Shown in pieces: positions 38,601 to 50,600 of a stretch of DNA of 64,000 bases; within the stretch, counting starts at the first letter, position 1, and each line of letters opens with the position of its first letter. The translations under genes were made by a program, and so were the position numbers. The DNA lies in the NCBI RefSeq assembly GCF_045679555.1, contig NC_092110.1, positions 3,487,390 to 3,551,389 of the forward strand, in the 5' to 3' direction. The notes under the pieces were generated by a model that worked only from the letters and a program-made list of their open reading frames with translations, ran no database searches and had not been told where the DNA came from. The stretch is from Salvelinus alpinus. Taxonomy: Eukaryota; Chordata; Actinopteri; Salmoniformes; Salmonidae.

Positions 38601-41600
38601 TATTTTCTGACTGAATACTAACAAAACAGGTGAAGCCCAAACGGGATCCCTGGCAACAGAAACTTGTCACCAAGCTGAAGGAGCTCCAGTCTTATGATGA
38701 GTTGCTGAGGACTCACTGCAGGTTCCTCCAGGTAAACAGTCTGACACCTAAAGGAGGGATTATATAAATAACCTATTAACGTTCATCTCTATAGCTTGTA
38801 TTGTGTATCGAACTATGGGCTAACAACAATTACTTTCAATCTTGTGTTATTTTGCATACTCACAGTGACACCTCTCTCTCGCTCTATCCCTCACTCTCTC
38901 CCTCCCCAGCTGTCAGATCCTGTCGTAGTGACTGAGGCCCTGAGGGAGCATGCTTCCCAGGTATGTGACCCTCAGGCCATCCAGCCCTCATCATCGCTGA
39001 CATCATCACACACCAACAGACACAACACCTTGCAGATCTGGACCAGCATTTACAGCGCTGCCAATCTTTATCAGGCATGTATTACCTAGTCAGAGATGTG
39101 ATTATGTGTGCTACAAAGGTAACATGCTTTTTCATCATGTAAAATGGATTGTGTCTGGGTTCATTATAACCACAATTAGCATTTTTTTCCTGTTAGGAAT
39201 CCAGTGGATGTGGAGGACAGGATAAAAGCAACACAAAGAGGAGAACCACTTCAGTCAAGAAAATAAATGAAAGGTACATTATTAAGAAGGACAGAATAGG
39301 ATCACTTGAATGTGGACCTCAATTGAATTAAAATGGAATGCCTTTTGCTTATTTGGCGTCCCTTCTCTCTCATTCGCCCCAGCTATAGCTACCAGAGCAG
39401 CATGCAGCTGCTGGGTTTGGATGAGGGCCAGGAGGGGGAAGAGGGTACCTCAGACACCGTCACAGCCAGGGGAGCCTACCTGTCACTCCTCTACCTTCAA
39501 CACCTCAAGATCAGGGAACTGCAGGTGAGCTTCATCCAAAGAGACTTGTGTGATTGCTGCTGGAATTGAAACGATGACCTTGGCGTAGCTAGCGCCACAC
39601 AAGACCACAAGGGAGTTCAGGGTAGACTTTTAGACTGTTAGGGACTGCTCGCTAATACTCTTGTCGCTCCCACTGAACCCTGAGCTGTCCTCTCTTCCCC
39701 GGTGAGTCTCTGTTGGGATGCTGAACTGCTATCCATTATCTACTGTATCATATTATTTACCCTCCCATTCCATCTGGAGCCTGAGCTGTCTTACCCGTCC
39801 TCTCTCCCTTATAGCGCATCTCCCTAGGCATTCTAAACTACCTGAGGTCCATAGAGAGAACCCTGACTTTTGACACAGCTGGGATGCGCGTGGAGGGAGG
39901 AGGAGCATGTGGAGGAGGAGGAGCGGGAGAAGGAGGAGCAGGAGGAGGAAGAGCAGCAGGAGGAGGAGGAGGAGGTTTGGTCAGCACCACTGAGGAGTCA
40001 AGCTGGATGAATGCGGCCAGAGGGTGCAGTGGGACAGTCGGAGGTCTGGGCTCTCACCTCTACAGCCACAACACTCCTGTTGACTACAAGGTAGGGCATC
40101 ACAGCTACAGTACAACCTGAGACATTAATGACATTAGTGATTTGTAGGGGTGAAGAAAATAAGTGAGTAAACGCTCATCATTAGAGGTGACTAAAATAAT
40201 GCTCCCTGAACTTTCAACACATTTTTCCTAAAAAGCAGTGTAAACACTTGCATTAAATAAAAAAGGATCAGAATGGCGTTTTTCGTGTGTGAGTTACAGC
40301 CAAGTAGTTCTGGTAACCCTTGCAGCCTGGTCTGAGGACCAGGCTAATCTGACCCTGGGGTGTTTCATTCCACAAAGCTGTTCCTCTTCTGGTTTGGAAC
40401 TCCATTTGGTATTGGTCGATTAACTTATACTGCCTGAGGATTTCACGAGGCACGCCGAATCTCCACCCATGCAAAACCAGGTCCTGTGTCGATCGTATTT
40501 TCAAATAGCACTTATCAGAAAATAACACTGATCACATTTGCATATTTTTTTTTACAGTGTTAGTTTAATCAGCTGTTGTACAAAATTATATAAAACACAG
40601 GAAAATGTAATTTTTACTACACCGATTTTTTTTTACAGAAAGGTATTATGGTAGAGTCAAGAGGCACTATTCATAACATAGGATTTGCATGAGCTAGACA
40701 CACACAAGACACACACACATACAATAATGTTGTATAGAAAATATTTATATTTTTTGTATTACCAATAGCATAGTAATGCTAAATAGATAATTTTTTATTC
40801 AAAAATCGATTTCATCACGAAAAAGCTAAATGACAAAACAATGAACAAGACAGGAGGGGGTTACAACAGCATACAATGAAAATACAATCAGTTTACCTAT
40901 ATAATACACATTGCAAAAGGCTAAGCAAAACTATACTGCTGTTTTCCTGTCCTGTCCTTTCACTTCAGAATCAGATCAATAGTGGAATCATGGTTACAGA
41001 GCTCTGTACTACACTACAGTATCAAGAAGTCTTCAAAATAACTCAGAATGTCCTCATAATCATCCAAGTATATGATTGGCTGGCGGTTGCTATAACCTGC
41101 CTGTTTCAGGAACTTACGCAGCTTTAGGTCACGGATGTCCCTGAGCAGACCCCTGGTGACGCGGTAGGTGTTGTCAGGGTCAAAACTCAGACCGTCATCG
41201 TCATGCTGGGTCACATAAACCTTATCCACAGTCCCGTCTGGACGCAGACTGATGATGAGGCGGTCCATGTTACTGTCGTCTTGGTCACCAGTAAAGTCTT
41301 TTCTGACATACTGAGGAAGGCAATTGGATTCTTCCAGATTCAGGTTGCCCACTATATAGTATGGGTGGACGTTATCTGGGAGCGGGGAATTGCAGGAAAT
41401 TGCAGATATAGTTGTGGTCACATTGCTGCAGTCCCACTCTGGTCTGTTCTGGAAGGGATGGAAATCAAAGCCCCCCTCGTTGGGGTTGTATCTTGCAACC
41501 ATTTCACCCGTGATATCAAAGTCAATGTAATTCTTGGCGAACCAGAACAGGAGCTTGAGTCCATGCCTGGGCAAGTGACGACCAAACCCAGAACGTCTTA

Positions 41601-44600
41601 GATCTGCCATAGTGTTCAACGTACCTCGAACCATGGTGGTACCCTTGAGAGAGAGAGAGAGAGAGAACTTTAGTAGGTGTGATTGTGTGCAATAAAATCC
41701 CATAATATTTTATTAATTAATTAATTTTTATTTAACCTTTATTTAACTAGGCAAGTCTTTTGAGAACAAATTCTTATTTACAATGACGGCCTACCAAAAG
41801 GCAAAAGGCCTCCTGCGGGGACAGGGGGCCTGGGATTAAAAATAAAAAATAAATACAATATAAATATAGGACAAAACACATATCACAACAAGAGAGACAA
41901 CACAACACTACAATAAAGAGAGACCTAAGACAACAACATAGCAAGGCAGCAACACATGACAACACGGCATGGTAGCAACACAACATAACGGCAACATGGT
42001 AGCAGCACAAAACATGGTACAAACATTATTGGGCACAGACAACAGCACAAAGGGAAGGTAGAGAGAACAAGGCATCACGCAACACAGCTACACCTGTCAG
42101 TAGGAGTGTGTATGTTGCAGCTCATTCCAGTCGCTAGCTGCAGCGAACTGAAAAGAGGAGCGACTCAGGGATGTGTGTGCTTTGGGGACGGACCTTTAAC
42201 AGAATGTGACTGACAGAACGGGTGTTGTATGTGGAGGATGAGGGCTGCAGTAGATGTCTCAGATACGGGGGAGTGAGGCCTAAGAAGGTTTTATAAATAA
42301 GCATCAACCAGTGGGTCTTGCGATGGGTATACAGAGATGACCAGTTTACAGAGATGACCAGTTTACGGAGGTGTATAGAGTGCAGTGATGTGTCCTATAA
42401 GGAGCATTGGTGGCAAATCTGATGGCCGAATGGTAAAGAACATCTAGCCGCTCGAGATGAATAGTGTATACCATGGAACGTTATAGGCCCAGTGCAGTCA
42501 ACATTCTGCTTTACCTGTGTTTTGTATAATATTGATGAAACTAACTCTATAAACGTGTGAAGAAAATGTGTTCAGTGTTATTTCTGAATAGTGGCTTGTT
42601 GGAAGTACAATTTAGCCAGAACCTTCTAATCAGCAGGTTTTGCATGGGTGGAGTTTTAGATTGTTAATACACCAACAGCAAAGAGAGTTCTAACTCTCTG
42701 TCAATAACAGTTAGTTTTCCGGTTAAATATCCCTCCCATGAGTCCCCTCCTCTTAAGTCCCTCACTTAGACAACTGCCAGACAGTCTTAGCAAAATTCTT
42801 GCTTGACAAATAGTTTTTGCAAAAAAAATTTTTTTTGTTTATTTTCGGCCATTTTAATGGAAACTTTTAATTGTTACCCAGAAATGATTTGATATTGAGA
42901 TTAAAAAAACAACTGCCCTGGGTCTTTAAAGAAAATATTCAACCATGTTGTGTAATAAATAGAGGGCAATCTCTCACAACGCTTTTATGGTAGAAAAAGG
43001 GTGTGAATGGGTATGACAAATATGTTTAGTGGCTCTGTCCACACTGTGGGCATGGACACATAACCCTTACAACATGCCAGCTGTTCTTAACTAATACTAG
43101 CATTGTATCATCACAGTGTTCAACCTTTTAGATACTGCCTTTAAAAAGCAACAAATCCCGTAGAATGTGGCATCGATTTGAGTCTCAAACAGTTATCCTA
43201 GTGTCAAAATGTACTACAAAGTGTAAATAGGATCATTTTGGTCATAAAGTCAATCTCGTCTAAGAACGGAGTTTGGAACATCTGTGCGTCACAACGGGTA
43301 AATGAAGGTTGGGTTTCGATTTGACGATGTCCATTTGCCGACTAACATGGGGTGAACAGCTGCAGCGATTGCCCTCTATCCAATAACATAGACAGTGAGA
43401 CAGACCTGCACCGCAGTTCCGACTTTGTTTGCATATGTATGAGACATGGATTAGGCTTCCGTGTCTCATTAGGGACAAACATCATTAACCAAACGCAGAA
43501 TCGGTCAGGAAACACACCTCTAAGACTGAACTCTTGTTTTTCTAATGAGCAACAGAAAAGCACACTGTTCAGTGGCTCTTAAGTAAGTATACACACCTGA
43601 TATAGACAAACAAGATCACACAAACGAACACATAAAATATGTTATATTTACAGTAACTTACGGTTTGCTGGTGCTGTGGTGCTGCTCTCCTTCCTCTCCT
43701 CACGTCTGAGACCTGTATGACAGCTATTTTATCCATCTCACAGTGTTTATGAGGGTCTTGTGTGATAAGGAGGCAGGACTAACCATGAAGACCTCAGTAT
43801 ACAGGAAATGAAACTGAAAGTGACCCAGTCCTGTGCTGGACTGAGTTCGATTGCACAAAGTTCCCTTCTTTCTGCCACATATTCAAAAAGTTTCTCTGAT
43901 CTAGGACCAGTTTTAATCCTCACAATCATAATGAATAAGATTACATGAACAGTGGGGACCAGATATTACCTGACATTTAAGGTGGTCGATGTTGTTTTGT
44001 GTCCAATGTTTTTCATTGAACAATATCTGAAACACCGCACAATAGTATTATACCAACACAACACCCCCTACCCACTCTCCACAACTTCCAGACTTCTTGT
44101 GAACTATCAAGTTTGAAGTTTTATTAGTCTTATGTATGGGATACACATGGTGTACACCGTCCAACGAAATGCTTACTTGCAGGTTCCTTCTTGACAATGC
44201 AATAAAAGATAATCAAACCTATTTGAGGGAAATCTTCTGTTAAACCCTGTTAAACTTGGGGGAACTGTGGAGCTACGGTTAGAGGAAGTATGCCTGGTTC
44301 CTGTCATTCTGGCCCCTGTTGTCCTCACTCACTTGCGACAGACTCATACACATACATAGGGTCGCATGTTTTGCAGATGCTTGCATGGGGTAGCTTGACT
44401 ATATAATGCTCCTGTACTCTGTCTGTTTTTGGCCTTTCACTCCATCTCACCTGCAGGGATGGGACGACCAGCCTCCTTATTATAATACGTTTTTAATAAA
44501 AGTAATACCTTGATTGATTATTGATTTTGCCTCTCCTCGTTATTAGTTAAAGGTAGAATTTCCACCACACATAAGAATAAGAACACAAAGTAAATGGCTC

Positions 44601-47600
44601 AGTAGAATAGAATAAACATTTTAGCATAAGTATTATACTGGAAAGCACACATTATACACTCTTAGAACAAAAGGTGCTATCTAGAACATAAAAGGGTTCT
44701 TTGACTGTCCCCATCGGAGAACCCTTTGAATAACCCTTTTTGGTTTCAGGTAGAACCCTTTTGAGTTCCATGTAAAGTTTCCTTTACACAGAGGGTTCTA
44801 CATTGAACCCGAAGGAGTTCAACCTGGAACCCAAAAGGGTTTTACCTGGAACCAAAAACAGATCTATGGGGACAGCCGAAGAACCCTTTTGGAACCCTTT
44901 TTTCTAAGTGTCTTCCAATATTTACACGTGTTTTGGGGGGGCAAGTGTTCAATTGTCCAATCATAATAAGAGTCTGGTAGCAGAAGTTGTGATGTAAATA
45001 TTAGTCATTTAGCAGACGCTCTCATCCAGAGCGACTTACAGGAGCAATTAGGGTTAAGTGCCTTGCTCAAGGGTACATAGACAGATTTTTTACCTAGTCA
45101 GCTTGGGGATTCGAAACAGAAACCTTTCGGTTACTGGCCCAACGCTCTTAACCTGCCGCCCGTCTGTGTAGTATGAATGTGTTTGTGTATGTGTGTGTGT
45201 GCGTGTGCACGTGTGTGTTTGTGTGTGTGCGTGAGTGAGTGAGTAAGTGAGTGATCGAGCGAGTGCGTCTGCTATGTCAAAGGTTCATTAGGGAATTGAT
45301 ATCGGTGTTACTGTGACTACAGGTTCACTGTTCCGAGTTCATGGAGTACCCAGAGGTGGAGAATCTTCATGATTTCTACACCACTGAGGAGCGATACGTC
45401 CACACCCAGGACCAGCGAGGGCTCTACGTGGTGTACGACGTGGCTCTGAAAGACCTGGAGGAGCTGGAAGACACACTGACTCTTCTGGGCTCACACTACA
45501 TCCAGAGGAGTAGTTGGAGGGTCAAGGGCCAGTCTGAGGGAGGCAGGGTCAAGGGTCAGTCTGAGAGGTCACATAGCTCTGCAACGACAGACCTCCACTC
45601 TTCCTGGGCTCAGACAGATGTGGATAGAGTTGCAGTTCTCCTAGACCTGTGGACATGCGAAGCTGCTTTTTTGGAGAGCAAAGTGCAGGTTAGTAAATAT
45701 GCTGAACAGGGCCGTGTTCATTAGGGCACGAAACAGAAAACATCTTAAAATGTTCTGAAACGGAAAACAAAAATTCACATTTCTCGTTGGACATTTAGTC
45801 CCTCCCTGTTTCAGTCTGTTTTCTTCTCATTGATGCCTAATGAACACGACCCAGGCGATAATCAGTTTATTTTAAGTCCAGTATATTGCGTGTCATTACT
45901 TGAACCATGCTCTGTTAATTTCCAGCTGTTGAACTGCTATATTGAGGCCTACCAACATGTGACAGGACCAGAAGAGAGGTTCTCCTTGGCTCAGGTCATC
46001 ACAGACATCATGCACAGGAGGCCTCGGCTACACCTGGACATGGGAGCAGAGTACTTTGTTCAGGCCTACCGGGCAGAGATGGTCTGTATGCAGACACACC
46101 AGCAACTCATCAGAGCCGTGCTGGATAACCAAGTAATTGCTTCTGAAAAATTGTGGCACAGCCTAGAGAGCTATTGATGCCAGTGTGGATAGTTAAATCA
46201 TAACAGGTGTATCTGCCTTGAAGGACCATGAATAAACTATTGGCTGGGATAGCCCGTTAGCAAAGATAATAAAGGCAATAGGTTTTGAAGTTGAATATAC
46301 AGTATATTCACTTTTCCATGCCATGCGTTCTAAAGGTCTCTCTAACTGTGTTATGTTGACTATTAGATAGATCGTCAGCGGCAATACCTCCATCGGGTGT
46401 GGAGAGGAGGTCAGGGACAGGGAGCTACTCCTTGTGACTATGGTCTTCCTCCTAACTATGTGGCCAAACATCTGGTGTCCCTCGGTGGTGGCAGGCAAGT
46501 CCTAGTTCTACCCATGAATTATAGACTGATTACAGTGTAATGTGATATCACCTCAAAACAGACTAACATGTTAAACAGTATAAATGAATAGCTAATATAA
46601 AAATGTGTGCGCACACCCCTGCCTGTCTGTTCTCTTGCTACCAGTCCCGCCCTGATGAATGTGTTCCTTCTGGAGGTGCACCACTCCCTAAGCCTGGCCT
46701 CTGAAATGTACCAGGCCCTGACCCAGGCTCACACTGAGCTCTGCCAGCTCCACCGTGCCAGGGGGGTGACGGAGAGAGTCACCCTGGAACAGAGACTCCT
46801 ACAGCGGGCTCTGCAGCACTGGCACTCCCTGGATCCTCCCGGGGCCTACTATAGCTCTCAAACTCAAAAGGATGTGAGTCGAGTATCTGTATGACAGCTG
46901 TTTTATCCATCTCACAGTGTTTATGAGGGTGTTGTGTGATAAGGAGGCAGGACTAACCATGAAGACCTCAGAGTGTACAGGAAATGAAACTGAAAGTGAC
47001 CCAGTCCTGTGCTGGACTGAGTTCGTTTCCACAAAGTTCCCTACTTTCTGCCACATATTCAACGTTTATCTGATCTAGGACCCGTTTTAATCCTCATAAT
47101 CATAATGAATACGATTACATGAACAGTGGGGACCAGATATTACCTGACATTTACGGTGGTCGATGTTGTTTTGTGTCCAATGTTTTTCATTGAACAATAT
47201 CTGAAACACAGCACAATAGTATTATACAAACACAACACCCCCTACCCACTCTCCACAACTTCCAGACTTCTTGTGAACTATGTGCAATGATTGCAAACAG
47301 ATCGCAGCACCAATCAGCAATCATTTTTTTCTTTCGCTCCAGTTGTTTTCAGATGTTTTCATGGAGGACCCCTCCCTGGTCCGAGCGGTGGGGGTCTCTC
47401 TGATCAGGTCGGCTGAGGAGCAGGACATGAAGCAGGGGAAGGAGAAACAGCTCTTTGCTGTGGAAACCTTCTCCAAGCTGCTGGAGTTAGTCACCATCCG
47501 CCATCGCCTTATGGAGACAGCAGCAGAGACTGCACATCTGGCACAGTTGAGTTGATTCTTCCTATATTGATTGTAGTTAGTTACTTATTTCAGGGGTATG

Positions 47601-50600
47601 TACTGCAGGGGGTCTGCGATTTTTATATATTTTTTTGAATTTTTTATTTTATTATTATTATTTTATGAATATTGCTAGCTGCAGCAGAATACCACCGTGG
47701 ATACCATTTTTATGTCTCTGCGTCCAGTATGAAGGAAGTTAGAGGTAGTTTCATGAGCCAATGCTTACTAGCTTTAGCGCAATGACTGGAAGTCTACAGG
47801 AACAGTTAGCATGCTAGCTATTCTTGTTCATCCGACATTGGGGAAGTAGATAAAGGGCTTCATTGCCAAAATCTCAAACTATCCCTTTAATATGGAGGAA
47901 ATTACAGTCATTAGAGCTAATTAAAGTTTTTTTTTCCTGTAATGAAAATTCTTAGGCGAGCCGTCTAAGTGGTGATTTTCGGGATGGAGAAACAGTTTCA
48001 GTGTCAACCCAAATGACCAAAATTCAAAAGCCACTCGCAAATCTGAGCTATCTTTTTTTGCAGGTGCATGGTAACAGTTGAATAAGATGAGAGAAAATAA
48101 GAAACACGCACACTGCTCTTGCTAGTATTACTGCTCTTTAATAAGCTTTACGTATCGGCTTCAAGGGCAGAAAGATATTGAAAAATATATATACACTACT
48201 GTTCAAAAGTTTGGGGTCACTTAGAAATGTCCTTGTTTTCCATGAAAACATACATGAAATGAGTTGCAAAATGAATAGGAAATATAGTCAAGACATTGAC
48301 AAGGTTATAAATAATGATTTTTAATTGAAATAATAATTGTGTCCTTCAAACTTTGCTTTCGTCAAAGAATCCTCCATTTGCAGCAATTACAGCCTTGCAG
48401 ACCTTTGGCATTCTAGTTGTCAATTTGTTGAGGTAATCTGAAGAGATTTCACCCCATGCTTCCTGAAGCACCTCCCACAAGTTGGATTGGCTTGATGGGC
48501 ACTTCTTACGTACCATACGGTCAAGCTGCTCCCACTACAGCTCAATAGGGTTGAGATCCAGTGACTGTGCTGGCCACTCTATTATAGACAGAATACCAGC
48601 TGACTGCTTCTTCCCTAAATAGTTATTGCATAGTTTGGAGCTGTGCTTTGGGCCATTTGTTGTAGGAGGAAATTGGCTCCAATTAAGCGCCGTCCACAGG
48701 GTATGGCATGGCGTTGCAAAATAGAGTGATAGCCTTCCTTCTTCAAGATCCCTTTCACCCTGTACAAATCTCCCACTTTACTAGCACCAAAGCACCCCCA
48801 GACCATCACACTGCCTCCACCATGCTTGACAGATGGCGTCAAGCACTTCTCCAGCATCTTTTCATTTTCTTTGTGATCCGAACACCTCAAACTTAGATCC
48901 ATCTGTCCATAACACTTTTTTTCCAATCTTCCTCTGTCCAGTGTCTGTGATCTTAATCTTTTATTTTTATTGGCCAGTCTGAGATATGGCTTTTTCTTTG
49001 CAACTCTGCCTAGAAGGCCAGAATCCTGGAGTCGCCTCTTCACTGTTGACGTTGAGACTGGTGTTTTGCTGGTACTATTTAATGAAGCTGCCAGTTGAGG
49101 ACTTGTGAGGCGTCTGTTTCTCAAACTAGACACTCTAATGTAGTTGTCCTCTTGCTCAGTTGTGCACCGGGGCCTCCCACTCCTCTTTCTATTCTGGTTA
49201 GAAACAGTTTGCGCTGTTCTGTGAAGGGAGTAGTACTGTACACAGCGTTGTACGAGATCTTCAGTTTCTTGGCAATTTCTCGCATGGATTTTCTCAGAAC
49301 AGGAATAGACTGACGAGTTTCAGAAGAAAGTTCTTTTTCTGGCCATTTTGAGCCTGTAATCGAACCCACAAATGCTGATGCTCCGGATACTCAACTATTC
49401 TAAAGAAGGACAGTTTTATTGCTTCTTTAATCAGAACAACAGTTTTCAGCTGTGCTAACATAATTGCAAAAGGGTTTTCTAATGATCAATTAGCCTTTCA
49501 AAATGATCAACTTGGATTAGCTAACACAACGTGCCATTGGAACACAAGAGTGATGGTTGCTAATAATGGGCCTCTGTACGCCTATGTAGATATTCCATTA
49601 AAAAAAAAAACATTTCCAGCTACAATAGTCATTTACAACATGAACAATGTCTACACTGTATTTCTGATCAATTTGATGTTATTTTAATGGACAAAAAAAT
49701 GCTTTTCTTTCAAAAACAAGGGCATTTCTAAGTGAACCCAAACTTTTGAACGGTAGTGCATATATTAAATGATACCATCTTTGAGAACTAACAACCAAAG
49801 AAAAGCTAGACAGTCAGGGAGAATAACATTAAAAAAAAGGGCATTCAATCCACATGCCCATTGATTTTGTTATAACGTTTGAGCAGAGGAACACAGCATT
49901 AGCCATAGCAAAATGCATATAATTGCAGGAAATTTAATTTGAAACGACATTACGCTGAGATTATCGTCACTGTATTTGCAGGCTTTGAGGTAAGTGTTAC
50001 TAAATATGTTTATGGTATAAAACATGAAATTTCCATTCTGTAGTGTTCATATTATGGTCTGGCTCTCCTAGGTTATACAAAACACAAGCTCTGGAGCTGG
50101 GCTTTGATGAGTTCCACCTGTATGTGCGCCCGGAGCAGTTTGAGTTTGCTGTCCAGAGAGACAAGGCAGCGCATAGACCTCTGTTTGTTACGGCACTACT
50201 GCAGGACGACAGCTGGATGGACAGGTACCCTCTTTACCCTGTTTACTCTGCTAACATAGATAGATGTGCAGCTAACTTCTTTTTCTTTCTTAGTAAATTG
50301 TATGATATCTACAGGTAGACCTTGAAAAATAAGGGAACTATTAACAATTCACTTTTTTGACTATGTAACGCTTAAAATAATCATAAAAAATCTTCTTCTC
50401 GTGGACTAAAAGTCATATTCACTCCACATTTGGTCTTTGGACTCGTCAAAATAATAACCCCTAAACAGAGAAAATAACGTTGCTGCATTCCAATGACCAC
50501 ACGATACCACACTATATGCTAATTTGCTAAAATATGCAAAAAATATGCAAAGAATCTTCTTCTCATGAACCGTAGACCAAATGACACCACATTCTGATTG

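Larger units (their letters stand above)
43713..44107. repeat. Promoter block of the nested gene, copy 1 of a direct duplication
   Basis: Positions 43713-44107 and 46887-47281 are both 395 bp and match almost base for base by eye, in the same orientation, including the ISRE. Both end at GACTTCTTGTGAACTAT. Beyond that, copy 1 runs into another repeat. Confidence 0.85.

Noticed and set aside
41635-41703. Upstream extension of the nested gene to an ATG at 41703
   Set aside because: It would translate the CT-rich splice acceptor; the ATG at 41634 follows the acceptor in an ideal context.
43260-43582. Three overlapping 72-76 codon frames in the intron of the nested gene
   Set aside because: Mutually overlapping on both strands, no motif; they lie between the inferred exons.
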